Position numbers and translations under genes: made by a program. 34,264 nt of DNA from Acidobacteriota bacterium (lineage in GTDB: Bacteria; Acidobacteriota; Vicinamibacteria; Vicinamibacterales; CAVVIG01): contig JAHFUJ010000018.1 in the NCBI GenBank assembly GCA_023265105.1, forward strand, positions 1 through 34,264, given 5' to 3'. Below, one piece after another: positions 14,496 through 26,000 of this stretch. A model generated the notes under the pieces. The model saw nothing but the letters and a program-made list of their open reading frames with translations. It did no database searches and was not told the origin of the DNA. The first letter of the stretch is position 1, and each line of letters starts with the position of its first letter.

Positions 14496-16886
14496 ATGTC
14501 TTTCCGACCGCCACGCCTGGACGACCGTTCGTACGACGACCTGGTGGCCGAACTGGTCGCGCGCATCCCCGCGCACACACCCGAGTGGACCAATCCGCGG
14601 CCCGGGGATCCCGGCCGAACCTTGATCGAGCTGTTCGCGTGGCTCGGCGACGCGCTGCTCTATCGCGTGAACTTGATTCCGGAACGCCAGCGCCTGACCT
14701 TTCTGCGGCTGCTCGGCGTTCCGCTGCGGCCGGCGCGGCCGGCGCGCGGGATGGTGACGGTGTCCCTCAGGGAGAACGAGGCCGTTGCCGCGCTGCCGAT
14801 CCGGCCGCCGGCCACGCTGAACGGTCCGGTTCCGTTCGAAGCCCGGGATGAATTCACGGTGCTGCCGGTGTCCGCCGCGGCGCATTACAAGCGCAAGACC
14901 GACCCCAACGAGTTGCCGCCCCAGCTCGAAGTCGCGCTCTCGGAGTTCCACGCCAACGGCGGCTCGATCCGCACGTACTACACGACGCCGCTCTTTACGG
15001 GCGGCCACGCGCTGAACGAAGGTCTCGACATCGTGGCCGATACGGCCGACCGGTGTCTCTGGCTCGCGCTTCTGGCCCCACAAGCCCGGCCGCCCGAGAA
15101 TCAGGCCGCACGCAACACCGAAGTGCGGCACGCGCTGGGCGGGCGGCTGCTGAACGTCGGGTTTGTTCCGGCGTTACCCTCGACCGATCCGCTCGAACCG
15201 GTGACCGCGCGGGCGCGCGTTCCCCACGTCTGGGAGATCACGGTCAACACCACCACCGTGCCCGTGCAGGACGCCAATCCCTGGCGGCCGGAGTACCTGG
15301 CCCTGGACGAAGTGGCCGACACCACGGCGGGACTCACACGACCGGGACTCGTGCGTCTCGCTTTGCCGCGAGAACAAGTCATTCACGCGCCGGCCAACGA
15401 CGTGCGGTCGGATCCGGAGGCCGGAGTCGGCGACCGTCCGCCGCGACTCGACGCCGCGGCTCTCGCATCCAGGCTTGTCGCATGGATTCGCCTGCGGCCC
15501 GCGCCGCCGCCGCCCGCGCCGGCGCCGGAAACACAGTTCAGCACCGGGCAGGGCGCGCCGTCGCTTCAGACGTCTGAAACCGGTGCGGTCCCCAGGCCTC
15601 GCGAAGTCGAACACTTGCGCGTCGTCTGGGCGGGCGTAAACGCGATCGAGGTCGAGCAGCTCGTCACGCACTCGAACCTGATCGTCGGCGAAAGCAACGG
15701 CGCCGCCGACCAGGAATTCCAGCTGCCGGCCACGTCGGTCGAACCCGAAACCTTGGTGCTCGAGGTGGAAGCAGAAGGCCGTTGGGATCCGTGGGTGCGT
15801 GTGGACGACCTCGCGACGCTCGATCCCGACGCCGATCCGCGAATCAACCTGGACGCCGCGCGCGATGCGCGCGTGTTTCAGCTCGACGCGTTCGCCGGAA
15901 CGGTGCTGTTCGGCGACGGCGTGCGCGGCCGGATTCCGCCTGCAGGACATCGCATCCGTGCGCGCCAGCTTCGCTCCGGAGGAGGCATCGCCGGCAACCT
16001 TCCCGCCGGGACACTCAAGACCATCGCCGCTGCGACGCTCACGGGCGAATCCGCGGGGAGCCGATTAGTCGTGGCGCAACCGATGGCGTTCGGTGGCAGC
16101 GCCGACCCCGAGACGCTTCGTGAGGCCGAACGCCGAATTCCGGCCCGATTGAATCACCGCGAGCGGGCCGTCACCGGCGACGACTATCGGGTGCTTGCGC
16201 GCGAGACGCCCGGAGTTGACGTGGGGCGCGTCGAGCTGTTGCCGCGGTTCAAGCCGCAGACGCGGCACGCGGAGATTCCCGGAATTGTCACGGTGATGGC
16301 GCTGCCGGATCGCCCGCTCGGTCCTGCTCCCAACCCGCGCGCGGACCGGCCCTTCCTCGAAGCCGTGCATGCGTGGCTCGATAACCGCCGTCCGTTGGCG
16401 ACCGAGCTCTACGTGATCGGGTGCGAGTACATCCCCGTTGCGCTCAGTGGCGTCGTGACCGTCGCCGAGGGTGCGCCGCCCGACACCACGTTGCAGTCGG
16501 TGAAAGACGCGTTGAGACGCGTCCTGTGGCCGTTGGCTGGGGGCGGTTTCGATCGCCGGGGCTGGCCGCTCGGACGTGCGTTGAGCAACCGCGAGCTCGC
16601 GGTCGAAGTCGCGCGTGTTCAGGGCGTCTCAGAGGTCGGAGGGCTGAATCTGTTCCGTCGCAATCCCTCCTCCAGCGACTGGGAGCCGCTCGGAGATTCG
16701 CGCACCGGCCGCGAGCAGAATCTGGTGCTCGAACGCTGGCAGCTGCCCGAGCTATTGGCCGTGACCGTCGTCGCCGACGATACGGCGACTGGCGCACCGC
16801 TGTCGATTTCCGGCGGAGCCGCGAATCCGTTTGCCGATCCCAACGCAGTGCCGCTCGCCGTGCCCGTCGTGCCCGATCTCTGCTGA
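14496..16886 (+). CDS. pvc11: Baseplate J-like protein (Pvc11/Afp11)
   Basis: Starting at ATG 14496 the product is 796 residues; longer readings overlap the gp25-like gene. [20 protein letters not shown] with [20 protein letters not shown] and [20 protein letters not shown] is the typical N-terminus of putative baseplate assembly proteins. Central conserved blocks include [40 protein letters not shown], and [20 protein letters not shown] with [13 protein letters not shown]; these are gp6/baseplate J features. The protein forms the wedge ring with gp25 and the tail-I protein. The C-terminus, [27 protein letters not shown], is family-like and ends with a terminal cysteine. It abuts the next gene with a two-base gap. 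Confidence 0.95.
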   Translation: MSFRPPRLDDRSYDDLVAELVARIPAHTPEWTNPRPGDPGRTLIELFAWLGDALLYRVNLIPERQRLTFLRLLGVPLRPARPARGMVTVSLRENEAVAALPIRPPATLNGPVPFEARDEFTVLPVSAAAHYKRKTDPNELPPQLEVALSEFHANGGSIRTYYTTPLFTGGHALNEGLDIVADTADRCLWLALLAPQARPPENQAARNTEVRHALGGRLLNVGFVPALPSTDPLEPVTARARVPHVWEITVNTTTVPVQDANPWRPEYLALDEVADTTAGLTRPGLVRLALPREQVIHAPANDVRSDPEAGVGDRPPRLDAAALASRLVAWIRLRPAPPPPAPAPETQFSTGQGAPSLQTSETGAVPRPREVEHLRVVWAGVNAIEVEQLVTHSNLIVGESNGAADQEFQLPATSVEPETLVLEVEAEGRWDPWVRVDDLATLDPDADPRINLDAARDARVFQLDAFAGTVLFGDGVRGRIPPAGHRIRARQLRSGGGIAGNLPAGTLKTIAAATLTGESAGSRLVVAQPMAFGGSADPETLREAERRIPARLNHRERAVTGDDYRVLARETPGVDVGRVELLPRFKPQTRHAEIPGIVTVMALPDRPLGPAPNPRADRPFLEAVHAWLDNRRPLATELYVIGCEYIPVALSGVVTVAEGAPPDTTLQSVKDALRRVLWPLAGGGFDRRGWPLGRALSNRELAVEVARVQGVSEVGGLNLFRRNPSSSDWEPLGDSRTGREQNLVLERWQLPELLAVTVVADDTATGAPLSISGGAANPFADPNAVPLAVPVVPDLC

Positions 16887-16888
16887 GC

Positions 16889-19618
16889 ATGGACGCCAAC
16901 CACCAGCGCTTCTGGATGCTCGCCGACCGAGAGGACTGGAGCGATGTGCCGGCGATCGAGTACGACGGCGTCTGCCGGCGGCTGCGGTTGCGCGACCGCC
17001 GACCGCGCCGGCCGCTCGCCGGCGTTGCCAACGCGAGTACGGTTCAAGCACTCCTCGGCACGCCCTCTCGGGCGATCGACGCGTTTGGCACCACCGCGTA
17101 CTGGGATTCCGGAACACGCAGAGTGCTGGCCACCGGCGGTCTGGGAGACATGGCCTCTCCCGTTGCGCTCTGGGTGGCACCGGTCAACACGCGCGTCGCC
17201 GACCTGGCCATGGGTTTCGACGATGTGTTGTACCTGGCGCTCCAGGAAACGGATAACAGCGGGCACGTCGTTCGCGCATCGGTCGGCTTGTTCGATCCGC
17301 GCGGTCGCTGGCGCCGGCCGCCGGTGTTCGCGCTACCCCTCACGAGCTTCACACCCGATCGCATGGCCGCCGATCCCTTGGGCGGTGCGTGGGTGCTCGA
17401 TCGCGGTCGCCGGCTGGTCGGGCGCGTGCGCGGACTGCCGCTCGGCGACGGTCTGCCTCCGGAGTTTGCGCCCACCACGTTTCGTCCGGTCGTCGAGAAC
17501 GTTGACGAACCGCGGTTTCACACCGGCGCCGTGCAGCCGCGGTGGATTGAGCCGACCGAACTGCCGGTGGCGTTGTCGTGCAGCCCCACGGGACGCCTGG
17601 CCCTCATCACGTGGGGCACTGCGGCGGATTCCGCGTCGCAACCGGAGCGCCGCACGTTCCTGCACCTGCGAGAAACGACAGGCGACTGGCAGCCGCGGCG
17701 AAGGCTCCTCGATGCAGGGCAGCCGGCGACCGTGGCGTGGTTCTCCGAACAACGCATCGTCGTGCTGCCCGCGCCGCGAACCGTCGATGGACAAACGCGG
17801 CAACCGACCGAGGCCATCGCCTACGACCCGGACGATCAGTCAGCCGAGTTGATTCCCGCCGGCGGATTCATTCCGGTGCGAAGCCTGACCGAGCCGCTGT
17901 TCCTGAATGGCGTCACTCTGCCGCCGCACTATCGCAGTGATGGAGGTCGGCTCGCCGCGTTGCGGCCCCTCTCGGTGGCCTCGTTCGAACGAGAGGGCGC
18001 CGCGACGGCGAGTCGCTCTCTGGACGGCGGGCAACATCAGATATCGTGGCACCGGCTGTACGTGGAAGCCGTGCTGCCCCCGGGCTGCGGTGTGTGCATC
18101 GACCTCGCCGCGTCCGACGACCCGGACTTTGTCCCAACCGTCGACGATTGGCATCCGCATGCATTTGGGGAGATCCGCGGCGCGGAGTCGCCCGCGGCTG
18201 ACGCGAACTGGCGAGCGCCGGCGCGTGGAGCGTGGCTGCCGGATCGTTCGGAGGTCCCTCATCATCCCGGCCTGCTCCGGCAGCCGCCCCAGGCGAACCG
18301 GGCCGGGCTGTTTACCTGCCTGGTGCAGCGCCCTGGGCGGCGCGTGCGGCGATTGAACGGCCAATACCTTCACGTGCGAGCCCGGTTGTTCGGCACCGGT
18401 CATCTGACCCCGGAAATCGCGGCGCTGCGCATTTACGCGTCGCGGTTTTCGTACCGCGATGAGTATCTGCCACAGCTCTACCGCGAAGAATTATTTGGCA
18501 GCGACGGCGACGACATCGGACGCGCCACCGGCTCGGATTTCCTGGAGCGCTTCCTGGGCTTGTTCGAAAGCGCCCTCACGCCGTTGGAAGATCGTGTCGC
18601 CGCAGCCCATGTGTTGATGGACCCGCGATCCGCTCCAGACGATGCGCTCGAATGGCTCGGCTCCTGGATTGGCGTGGCGTTCGATGCCTCGTTTCCGGCG
18701 GACCGCCGGCGCGCCTGGATTGAGGCGGCGCCGCGTCTGTCCCGAACCCGCGGCGCCCTGGCCGGTCTCCAACTCGCGTTGGAAATTGCGACGGGAGGAC
18801 GTCTCGTCAGAGAGTTTGTCAGCGCGAGCGATCTGCGATTGCACGGGAAGGCGGTGCCCACCGATCCGGCCGAGACGAGCCACATCGAGCTGCGCCAGCA
18901 TGAATTCCCGCGCGGGGGAGGAGTGACCGGCGGGGAGATTCTGGTCATCGAGGATTTCCGACTGCGGCGCACCTTCGCCACGATTCTCGGCGCCAACCTC
19001 AGTCTTGCCGACGACCCGCTGCTGCCGGGTCTCGTCGTCAGCGCGAACTCGCGAGTCGGCGACACGCTCTTCCTCGGTGACACCGAGAAGGCTGAATTGC
19101 TGGCGCTCTTCCGCGATGCGTTCAGCAGCGATCCCGCCAAGCGGGCGCTGGAAGAGGCGGCCGTCCGCGAATTCTTCGGCAGGCTGGCGTATCGGGTGAC
19201 CGTCTTCGTGCACGACACGGTCACTCCGGTAGATTTCGGACTGGTCAAACGCGTCGCCGAGCGTGAGGCGCCCGCGCACGTGCAGATCCGGGTGGTCCGA
19301 GCGAGCTATCCCTTGATGGTTGGGTTGGCCACGCTCGTGGACGTCGATACCTACCTCGGACCGCTTCCGATCCCTGGCGTGGCGCGGCTCGATCGAAGCC
19401 GGATCGCGGAAGGCGATTTCGTGACACGGCAACCCAGCCTGGATCCGCGGCTCGGCGGAGGCACCTGGCTCGGACCACCGCTGCCGGTCGCGCGCGTCGA
19501 GGGACCGTCGATGGTGTCTTCGGCCGACTCGTTTACCCTCGACGGATCTCGATCAAGCGTGCCGCCGCCCGGAGCGATCGACCGCTACACGTGGACCCTC
19601 TTGCCCCCAACGCTCTGA
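16889..19618 (+). CDS. pvc12: Baseplate protein with tail-I domain and C-terminal half-PKD (Pvc12-like)
   Basis: ATG 16889 gives 909 residues. Residues 1 to ~510 contain repeated strand-turn blocks ([64 protein letters not shown]) suggesting a beta-propeller. Residues ~520-640 hold the phage tail protein I domain: [49 protein letters not shown] and [18 protein letters not shown]. The C-terminal domain continues to a tail, [13 protein letters not shown]...[12 protein letters not shown], that is only the first half of a PKD/Ig-like fold. Tail-I proteins link baseplate to fibres, so this end is well placed to hold fibre proteins, including the two small PKD-like products encoded next. Confidence 0.9.
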   Translation: MDANHQRFWMLADREDWSDVPAIEYDGVCRRLRLRDRRPRRPLAGVANASTVQALLGTPSRAIDAFGTTAYWDSGTRRVLATGGLGDMASPVALWVAPVNTRVADLAMGFDDVLYLALQETDNSGHVVRASVGLFDPRGRWRRPPVFALPLTSFTPDRMAADPLGGAWVLDRGRRLVGRVRGLPLGDGLPPEFAPTTFRPVVENVDEPRFHTGAVQPRWIEPTELPVALSCSPTGRLALITWGTAADSASQPERRTFLHLRETTGDWQPRRRLLDAGQPATVAWFSEQRIVVLPAPRTVDGQTRQPTEAIAYDPDDQSAELIPAGGFIPVRSLTEPLFLNGVTLPPHYRSDGGRLAALRPLSVASFEREGAATASRSLDGGQHQISWHRLYVEAVLPPGCGVCIDLAASDDPDFVPTVDDWHPHAFGEIRGAESPAADANWRAPARGAWLPDRSEVPHHPGLLRQPPQANRAGLFTCLVQRPGRRVRRLNGQYLHVRARLFGTGHLTPEIAALRIYASRFSYRDEYLPQLYREELFGSDGDDIGRATGSDFLERFLGLFESALTPLEDRVAAAHVLMDPRSAPDDALEWLGSWIGVAFDASFPADRRRAWIEAAPRLSRTRGALAGLQLALEIATGGRLVREFVSASDLRLHGKAVPTDPAETSHIELRQHEFPRGGGVTGGEILVIEDFRLRRTFATILGANLSLADDPLLPGLVVSANSRVGDTLFLGDTEKAELLALFRDAFSSDPAKRALEEAAVREFFGRLAYRVTVFVHDTVTPVDFGLVKRVAEREAPAHVQIRVVRASYPLMVGLATLVDVDTYLGPLPIPGVARLDRSRIAEGDFVTRQPSLDPRLGGGTWLGPPLPVARVEGPSMVSSADSFTLDGSRSSVPPPGAIDRYTWTLLPPTL

Positions 19619-19655
19619 ACTCACACAACTCATCCAAAGAAAGGATCGCAAGCAC

Positions 19656-19982
19656 ATGCCCAAAATCTCATCCGACATGTTGAAGGTGAACGAGCCGATC
19701 GACGCCGCGGCGCCCGATGCATCCTTGATTATCGTGGTCGATCCCACCAATCCGCTGAAGGTCGGCTCCTACACCTTCCAGTTGGAGGTGATGGATGACT
19801 CGGGCAACCGCTCGAAGCCTGTCCAAGCTCGCCTCTTCATCGTGGACACGCAAGCGCCCTCGGCGATCATCAGCGCCCCGCGCTCGGTGGCCTTCGGGAC
19901 AGACTTCACGCTCAGCGGCATAGAGTCGTCCGATGTGGGCGGCGGGACGATTGCCCGGTACATCTGGACCCTCATCCAGTAG
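19656..19982 (+). CDS. Small PKD-like protein B (second half + next first half)
   Basis: The 108-residue protein begins at ATG 19656 with AAGGA ten bases upstream. Residues ~20-70 (SLIIVVDPTNPLKVGSYTFQ, LEVMDDSGNRSKPVQARLFI) are the second half of a PKD/Ig-like domain. Residues ~75-108 (PSAIISAPRSVAFGTDFTLS through GGGTIARYIWTLIQ) are the first half of another. Thus it starts where the upstream protein leaves off and ends at the same point, RY-WTL, as that protein does. This cut of the fold suggests that successive polypeptides complete each other's domain. No membrane segment or signal is present. The likely place is the baseplate-distal fibre or tip region, by context only. Confidence 0.82.
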   Translation: MPKISSDMLKVNEPIDAAAPDASLIIVVDPTNPLKVGSYTFQLEVMDDSGNRSKPVQARLFIVDTQAPSAIISAPRSVAFGTDFTLSGIESSDVGGGTIARYIWTLIQ

Positions 19983-19989
19983 GGGCAGG

Positions 19990-20190
19990 GTGAAGTTCGC
20001 TCCGAACAAGCCGTTTGAGACCACCAAGCCGGCGGTCCTGGTGGATGGGGGCTTGTCTCCCGGCCAGTATCGTTTCCGGCTTGTTGTCGTCAACACCGCC
20101 GGCGTGGCGAGTAAACCAGCCGACGTCATCGTCACCGTCGAACTCTTCAGGACGATAACGGTTCCCCAAATTACGAGCCCGGCGCGATAG
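19990..20190 (+). CDS. Small PKD-like protein C (second half only)
   Basis: The start is inferred as GTG 19990, seven bases after the stop of protein B, preceded by a G-rich AGGGG at 19981-19985. Readings from further upstream would overlap protein B. The 66-residue product, KFAPNKPFETTKPAVLVDGG, LSPGQYRFRLVVVNTAGVAS, KPADVIVTVELFRTIT and a short tail, aligns in pattern with the second half-PKD of protein B (GSYTFQLEV-DDSGNRSKP versus GQYRFRLVVVNTAGVASKP). It has no following first half, so it would be the end of a head-to-tail series. A pseudogene fragment is the alternative, but codon pattern and spacing look genuine. Confidence 0.68.
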   Translation: MKFAPNKPFETTKPAVLVDGGLSPGQYRFRLVVVNTAGVASKPADVIVTVELFRTITVPQITSPAR

Positions 20191-20220
20191 GCGCGTCGGG
20201 CCTTCACGACCATTCCCACC

Positions 20221-21111
20221 ATGAAACGCACTGCCGATCCCCTCGTGTCGAGCGTCCATGCCGACCGGTTGCACTACTCGACCGGTGAATTGCTCGGCGC
20301 CGACGATTTTCGCGACGAGCAGACCTATCACCGCCGCCAGCTGGCGCGCGCCCTGCTGCATCTCCACGGCAGCGGGGTCATCGCCGGCCTGCGCGTCTTC
20401 CACCGGCACCGGCCCGGACAGAGCGGCGCGGCCGACGAAGTGGAGCTCGAAGTCGAACCCGGCCTCGCGCTCGATCACGCCGGTCGTCTCATCGAGGTGC
20501 CGCGCGACGCCTGTCTGCGATTGCGCCGGTGGTTCGGGTTCATCGCGGCGCGGACTCCGAGCAGCACCGAGCTCGACGCCGGTGACCTGCGCCTGGCGTG
20601 GCGCGCCGATGGCGGGGTGACCGCGGGCGGCGTCATCGTCGCCGACGTCTTCCTGGCCTTTCATCAGTGTCCCCGCGGCTATACGCCGGCGTTCGCCAGC
20701 GGGCCATTCGACGCGCTCGATGCCTCGCAACCGTCACGGGTCCGCGACGGGTATGAATTGTCGCTGGTGCTCCGAACCGAGGCCGACCCCGACCTGCCCG
20801 TCGCGTCCGATCCGTGGGCGGGGATCGCGGGCGCCACCGTCGCCGAACGTCTGGCGGCCGCGGAGCAGTTGGCGTTCGACCTGTGGCGCCCGTCGGCGCA
20901 GCCGGCGCCCGAGAATGCGGCGGGCGTGGATCCCACCGCCGTGTTGCTGGCGCGATTGCGCATTCCCGCGGAGCAGAATCCGAACGCGGCGGAAGCGCCG
21001 ATTCCCGACTGGTCCGCCGCCGTCTGGCCGACCGAACACGCGCACGTCGACAATCGCGTTCGTCATGTCCTGCTGCCGCCGGCAGCAGTCCGCCGTGTGA
21101 TCGCTCCGTAG
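20221..21111 (+). CDS. Tail-fibre-region protein 1 of 3 sharing an N-terminal motif
   Basis: The 296-residue protein starts at ATG 20221. Its N-terminus, LHYSTGELLGADDFRDEQTY followed by HRRQLARALLHLHGSGVIAG and ELEVEPGLALDHAGRLIEVP, is a motif set recurring in the next two genes. I recognise it as conserved in eCIS and some phage tail loci but know no function. The middle (VIVADVFLAFHQCPRG, ELSLVLRTEADPDLPV) is beta-rich; the C-terminus has LLARLRIPAEQNP and ends at HVLLPPAAVRRVIAP. No signal or membrane segment is seen. The location after the tail-I and PKD genes suggests an exterior, fibre or receptor-facing role. Confidence 0.8.
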   Translation: MKRTADPLVSSVHADRLHYSTGELLGADDFRDEQTYHRRQLARALLHLHGSGVIAGLRVFHRHRPGQSGAADEVELEVEPGLALDHAGRLIEVPRDACLRLRRWFGFIAARTPSSTELDAGDLRLAWRADGGVTAGGVIVADVFLAFHQCPRGYTPAFASGPFDALDASQPSRVRDGYELSLVLRTEADPDLPVASDPWAGIAGATVAERLAAAEQLAFDLWRPSAQPAPENAAGVDPTAVLLARLRIPAEQNPNAAEAPIPDWSAAVWPTEHAHVDNRVRHVLLPPAAVRRVIAP

Positions 21112-21144
21112 CGCGCCCGCTCGCTCACCATCCTGTTCAGGTCT

Positions 21145-21150
21145 GGAGGT
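21145..21150 (+). promoter_or_regulatory. Strong ribosome binding site setting a GTG start
   Basis: GGAGGT ends five bases before GTG 21156. It decides this start over earlier in-frame readings that would overlap the upstream gene. Confidence 0.75.
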
Positions 21151-21155
21151 CTCGC

Positions 21156-23033
21156 GTGGCTCTCAACACTCTTGGTTCCAATCGCGATCAACTCATCGAC
21201 CTCGCTATCGCCGAGCGCGAGCGGCTGATCAATCAAGAGGTGCTGGTTGGTGACCCGCGGCGCTGGCGCCCGCGCTGGTTCGACGGCCGGTTCCTCGCGG
21301 CGTCCGATCTCCAAGGGGAGCAGAACTATTTTCTGGTCCGGCAGGCGGATCTCGGCCGTGCCGGCGGCAGTGGCGTCATCGACGGCTGCATGGTTTCCGA
21401 AGTCGTCGATCCAGGCACCGGCGCGGAACGCCTGCGGATCGAACCTGGCCAGGGTGTCACCGACACGGGTGAGCTGGTCGTGCTGTTCGACCCGCTGACC
21501 GTGAACCCGGCTGACGTGCCGGAAATGCAGCGGCTCGACGCGGCCTTCGGCCTGCAGGTCATTCCGAACGAGCCCGGACGGACCCGCACCGGCCTCTACA
21601 TCGTCGTGCTGCGGCCGGTCGAATGGACCGCCAATCCGATCGGGGCGTACCCGACGTCGCTCACCGGCACGCGCAAGGTCGAAGACAGCACGATCGTGGA
21701 AGGCGTCGCGGTCTCCCTCATCCCGTACCCCGAGCAAGGCTCCGACGAAACCTGGAATCGACGCCGCGCGCGCGTCGCGCGCGAGATCTTCATCGAAGGG
21801 CGCGACCATGGGCTGATTTCGGGTGTGCTTCCGCTGGCGATGGTGGCACTGCGCGGAAACTTCATCGAGTGGGTGGACCCGTTCATGGTCCGACGCGAGA
21901 CCGGCGCGGAACGACCGGCGGGCATGGACTTCGGCTTTGGCGCCCGATCGCTCCGCGAGGCGCACCTGCTGCAATACCAGCGTCATCTGGCCGACGTCAT
22001 GAACGCCAACAACGATCAGCCATTTCTCGCCACAAGCTATCTGGACGGGCTGCCGCCCGTCGGGCAGTTCCCAGCCGCGACGCTCGACGCCGATCGTTTC
22101 ACGCAGCGTTTTTTTCCACCCGGGATCGAAGTCGAACTGTCGTTCGTACCCGAAGACGAGCTCGCGGCGGTGATCGAGGAATCTCTGCTGGTGCCACCAA
22201 TCGACCTGACGACCGGGCTGGATCAACTGAGCGGCACGGGGGTGGTGGTACTTGTTCCACTCAGTCGCGACCAGTTCGCCGAAAACCGCACCGCCCTGCC
22301 CAATTGGGACGCCGAATCGCCGCGGCTGCGCCCGGTTTTCAGCGAGATCAAGGCGCGGGCGACGCCACGAGACCTTCTGCTCTCGCGGTTGTTCACTCCA
22401 GTCGCTGCTCCCGTGCCGCCAGCCGAAGAGGAGCCCTGGCGACACCTGTTGCGCACCGGACTGAATCAGCGGCTCCTCTGGTACGTCCGGCGCCGCCACC
22501 TGCCAATCCCGACCAACGTGGCCGGCACGCCGGTCAGCGCCGATCACGTCACGGTCGCCGATCCCAGACGGCTCACCGACCTGATGAACACGGACGCTCT
22601 TCTTGCCGAGCGCATCGACCGACTGCGGAGCATTGACGTTCCTGAGGTGAATGGGCTCACACGTCGTCTGACCGAACGACGTTTCGTGGACAACCCCGCT
22701 CTGCTGCGAAGCCTCGTGGCCCGCGCGGCCGGCCCTGAAGGCACCGCGCCGACCGCGACCGATGCCGTTTCCGCGTTGGCCGCGACGACCGATCCGGCGC
22801 TCGGGAAGGGCCTGGCGCTCCTCGCGGAGGAAAGCGGGACGCTCGCCCGCACGCTGAACTCCGATCGTGTCGTCGACCTCGGTGTGCTGCCCGACGTGGA
22901 CCGCCTCGCACGCGACGTGCCGGCAGAGCGTCTGGCCGAACTTGTCACTGAATTGCGAACCGCCGTGAAGGCCGGGGAAAACATCAGCGATAACCTTGCC
23001 AATCTGCGGCGCCGGCTTGTGCCGACACCATGA
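21156..23033 (+). CDS. Tail-fibre-region protein 2 of 3
   Basis: From GTG 21156 the product is 625 residues, starting ALNTLGSNRDQLIDLAIAER. Residues ~30-110 carry the shared module: RWFDGRFLAASDLQGEQNYF, then GGSGVIDGCMVSEVVDPGTG and LRIEPGQGVTDTGELVVL. The central part (GLYIVVLRPVEWTANP, VEGVAVSLIPYP, VARREIF-like VAREIFIEGRDHG) is globular. The region around residues 290-440 has a proposed helical/beta mix with VVVLVPLSRDQFAENR, and the C-terminal third is helical and Arg/Leu-rich (DRVVDLGVLPDVDRLARDVP, LVTELRTAVKAGENISDNLA), suggestive of a helical bundle. Its stop overlaps the next start as ATGA. Function is unknown; a fibre or cage component is inferred. Confidence 0.82.
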   Translation: MALNTLGSNRDQLIDLAIAERERLINQEVLVGDPRRWRPRWFDGRFLAASDLQGEQNYFLVRQADLGRAGGSGVIDGCMVSEVVDPGTGAERLRIEPGQGVTDTGELVVLFDPLTVNPADVPEMQRLDAAFGLQVIPNEPGRTRTGLYIVVLRPVEWTANPIGAYPTSLTGTRKVEDSTIVEGVAVSLIPYPEQGSDETWNRRRARVAREIFIEGRDHGLISGVLPLAMVALRGNFIEWVDPFMVRRETGAERPAGMDFGFGARSLREAHLLQYQRHLADVMNANNDQPFLATSYLDGLPPVGQFPAATLDADRFTQRFFPPGIEVELSFVPEDELAAVIEESLLVPPIDLTTGLDQLSGTGVVVLVPLSRDQFAENRTALPNWDAESPRLRPVFSEIKARATPRDLLLSRLFTPVAAPVPPAEEEPWRHLLRTGLNQRLLWYVRRRHLPIPTNVAGTPVSADHVTVADPRRLTDLMNTDALLAERIDRLRSIDVPEVNGLTRRLTERRFVDNPALLRSLVARAAGPEGTAPTATDAVSALAATTDPALGKGLALLAEESGTLARTLNSDRVVDLGVLPDVDRLARDVPAERLAELVTELRTAVKAGENISDNLANLRRRLVPTP

Positions 23034-26000
23034 GAATCATTCCCCTCTCCTCCCCGCTGCCCGGTGAACACCTCGCGGCCACGTCCCCCGTCATGCGGCC
23101 GGAAACGGAGGACGCGCGCTGGCGTCTGCGGCTGGACTTCTGGGCCGGGCGAGCGCTGACCGCCGAGGCCCTCGAGCTCGAACAGGAGAATCGTGCCGCC
23201 CGGTTGGCCTGGCGTGGGCGGCTCGCCACGCCCGGTGTCGTCGGAGGGCTGGAAGTGGCGCTCGAATCTCCGGCCACTCCGGCGGCCGAGCTCGCTCCGG
23301 CGGGACACTTCGTTCACGTGTTGCCAGGACACGGCTTCCTGGCCGACGGAGAGGACATCGTGGTTCCTCGCCCGTTGCGCGTGGCGCTCGACCAGATTCC
23401 GATCCACTACGTGCGTGTCGGCGGACCGAACCATGAGGAGCCAGCCGAGGCCCCTCCCGCAGGCGCGACCGCCGGATCACCGCGAGACACCGGCGAGCTG
23501 GTCGTCAACGTGGATCGGTTCGCTGTCGGCCATGTGTCGTGGGCCGCGGTGCTGGTCTTATGCCCGGCGGAGTTCCGAACCTTCGGCGGCGTCGATCCCG
23601 AAGACCCCTGCGATCTGGATCCGTCACAGGACGCGTTCGCCGACGAGCGCCGAGTGGACGCCTGCATGTTGCGGCTGTGCCAGCTGCCCGCTCGCCTCGA
23701 ATCGTTGGCGTCCCTGACCGATCGCGATGATCCACGCTGGCGCAACCGCCTGGCTCACGTCGTCTTCGCGGAAGAGGCGCGCGCCTCGGCGCGCCAGCAG
23801 GTGCGGTTTCTGCAAACGCAGCCGGTGGGTCACCGCTGGGATACGGTGCTGCGTGCCGCCGACCTGCTCGCGTGGGAGTGGCTGGGCGTGCCGCTCGCGT
23901 TGCTCAGCTCGGAACAGGTTCCTGACGCGACCGCGCGCAGTTTCTTTCTCGATCGCGCGGCCGTCGTGCGGACCGGCGGTGGCGCGCGCCCCCGCACGCG
24001 TCCCGCCGGGCGTCTCGCGACGGCGGATGACGAGGCGGCGCTAAATCCTCCCGGCGCCGGGACGCCGGTCAACTGGAGGGCGCGGGTGGACCAGTTTGCC
24101 GAGCACCTGGGTCCGCTTCCGGCGGCCGATGAAACGGCGATAGCGGCATTGACGTCGCGGTTCCAGTTCGTCCCACCCGCCGGTTTTCTCCCGCGCGGGG
24201 TGCTCGACTTCCTGACCACTTCGCAGGCGCTCGCGCTGCCGCCGCCTGCAGGTCAACCCCCCGATCGGGCCGGCATCAACCACTTCTTCCCCCCGCCGTT
24301 CGCGGTCGAAGCGGTGCCGGTTGCGCTCGAGGATCTGGACGCCGCGCTCGCCGCCAGCGCCGCGCTCGCGCCGTACGACTTCAGCGCGACAAGTGAAGAA
24401 GCCGTTCGCGTGCTGGTCCCGCTGCCGCAACGTGTGTTCGATCCGCGGCTGCTGGTGGTGGAACAGGAGGATCCGATCTTTGCCGCCACGGTCGACCGGT
24501 TCGTCGCCACGCGCCAGGACTGGCGTCAGCGGCGCGATTTTGTTCGCGGACGACGGGACGCGTTGCAGGTGCTCGGCGCCGGCCCGCAACCGGCGACGCC
24601 GGTCCCGCCGCTCGAACCGGGGCAGCTCGAACCGGAGCCGGTGGAGACGGTCGCAGGGCTCGGCTTCACGGAAGCGTTGGCCTCGCCAATCGCGACGCAC
24701 GACTCCTTGGAAATCCATGTCGGTTTCGCGGTGTCGCATGAGGTGTCAGCGGACGGCACGCTGTTTTTCTGGCTGAGGCTCGACGAAGATGCGGCCCCCA
24801 GCCGGATCGAGGCCCGCTGGCAGATAAACTCGAAGGACTTTCGCTTCGCGTGGACGGCGCCCCCTGTGGCGCCAGCCGAACAAACCGGTGCGGACGGCCG
24901 ACCGCTCGCATCTCCGCTGTGGCTCCGCTTGTCGGTCCCGCCTGCCGAGCTCGGTGTCACGACGGGGACGGTCACAAGCTTCACGCTACATCTCGAGGAT
25001 GGCCGCGTCGCGCTCGCCGCGGTCGGCCAGGTCGTACGGGGCGATGGAGTGTTCGAAGAGGTCTTCTGGCGCGCACAGGACGGTCCGGCGCCTCGGTTCA
25101 TCGGCGGCGACTGGACGCGGATCACCGGCGATCGGCTCCTCGCGCCGTTCGAGGAACTGAACGAGCCGGTGTTTCCGGATGGCAGGAGCCAGGCCCAGCG
25201 TGTCGATGAAGTTGAGACAGCGCTGAACCCACCTGGAGCGACCCAGCGGACGACCCCGATGAGCGTCGCGACCGCCGGTCTCGAACGTGTGCTCGTAGAA
25301 CTGGAAGCCGAGGCCAGCCAGGCGGATGATTTTGTCGATAGCCATTTCACGCGCGCGCAGGTGAATCTCTATCGCATCCGCAAATTGATTCTTGGCGAGA
25401 CCGCCGCGCAGAAACTCCTCATCAACCCCGCCATCGCCGCCATCGCCGAGCAGGAAACTGCGACGGCCTCGGCTGAGCAGCTTGGCGCATTCATCACCGC
25501 TGCCAAACGAAAGCCTGTCTCTTCGACGGACGTCAACAAGGTGCTCGGTCCTGGCGCGCCGCGAGCCGTCGGGAGGCTCGCCTTTGAGGGGATTTCGAGG
25601 TTCTCTACCGTGAATCCCCTCGTGTCCGCCGCTCTGAGGCGGGACGAGGCAGTTGCGGTCGCCTTCGAGCGATTCGACACATCCTTGAAGGCCCAGAGAA
25701 TCGACTTCAAGGCGGCCGCGCTCAAGGACGTCCTGGGCGAGCGTCCGGAAAGCGGCCCAACGCTTCCGCCGCGCGGCTTGAGCATCGGCCAGCGATTCAC
25801 GGAACCGCCCGCCACGCAGAACCTGTCCTACGCCCGTTCGGATCTGACCCAGTTTCTGAAACAGCTGATCGGCGTGCGGCTGCCGCTCGTCGGTGAAACG
25901 GTCCGCTCCCTCGCCGGCGAGGAGGTCTCGCTGCTCGCGCTCCAGGGCCGCGTCGCCCCACCGCCGCCGCCGCCTGCCCCGGCTCCGGCGACGACGTCAG

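Noticed and set aside
19983-20190. Protein C as a frameshifted tail of protein B
   Set aside because: Protein B ends at the same RY-WTL point as the unrelated upstream protein, and C has its own GTG with G-rich site; separate genes explain this better, though decay is not excluded.
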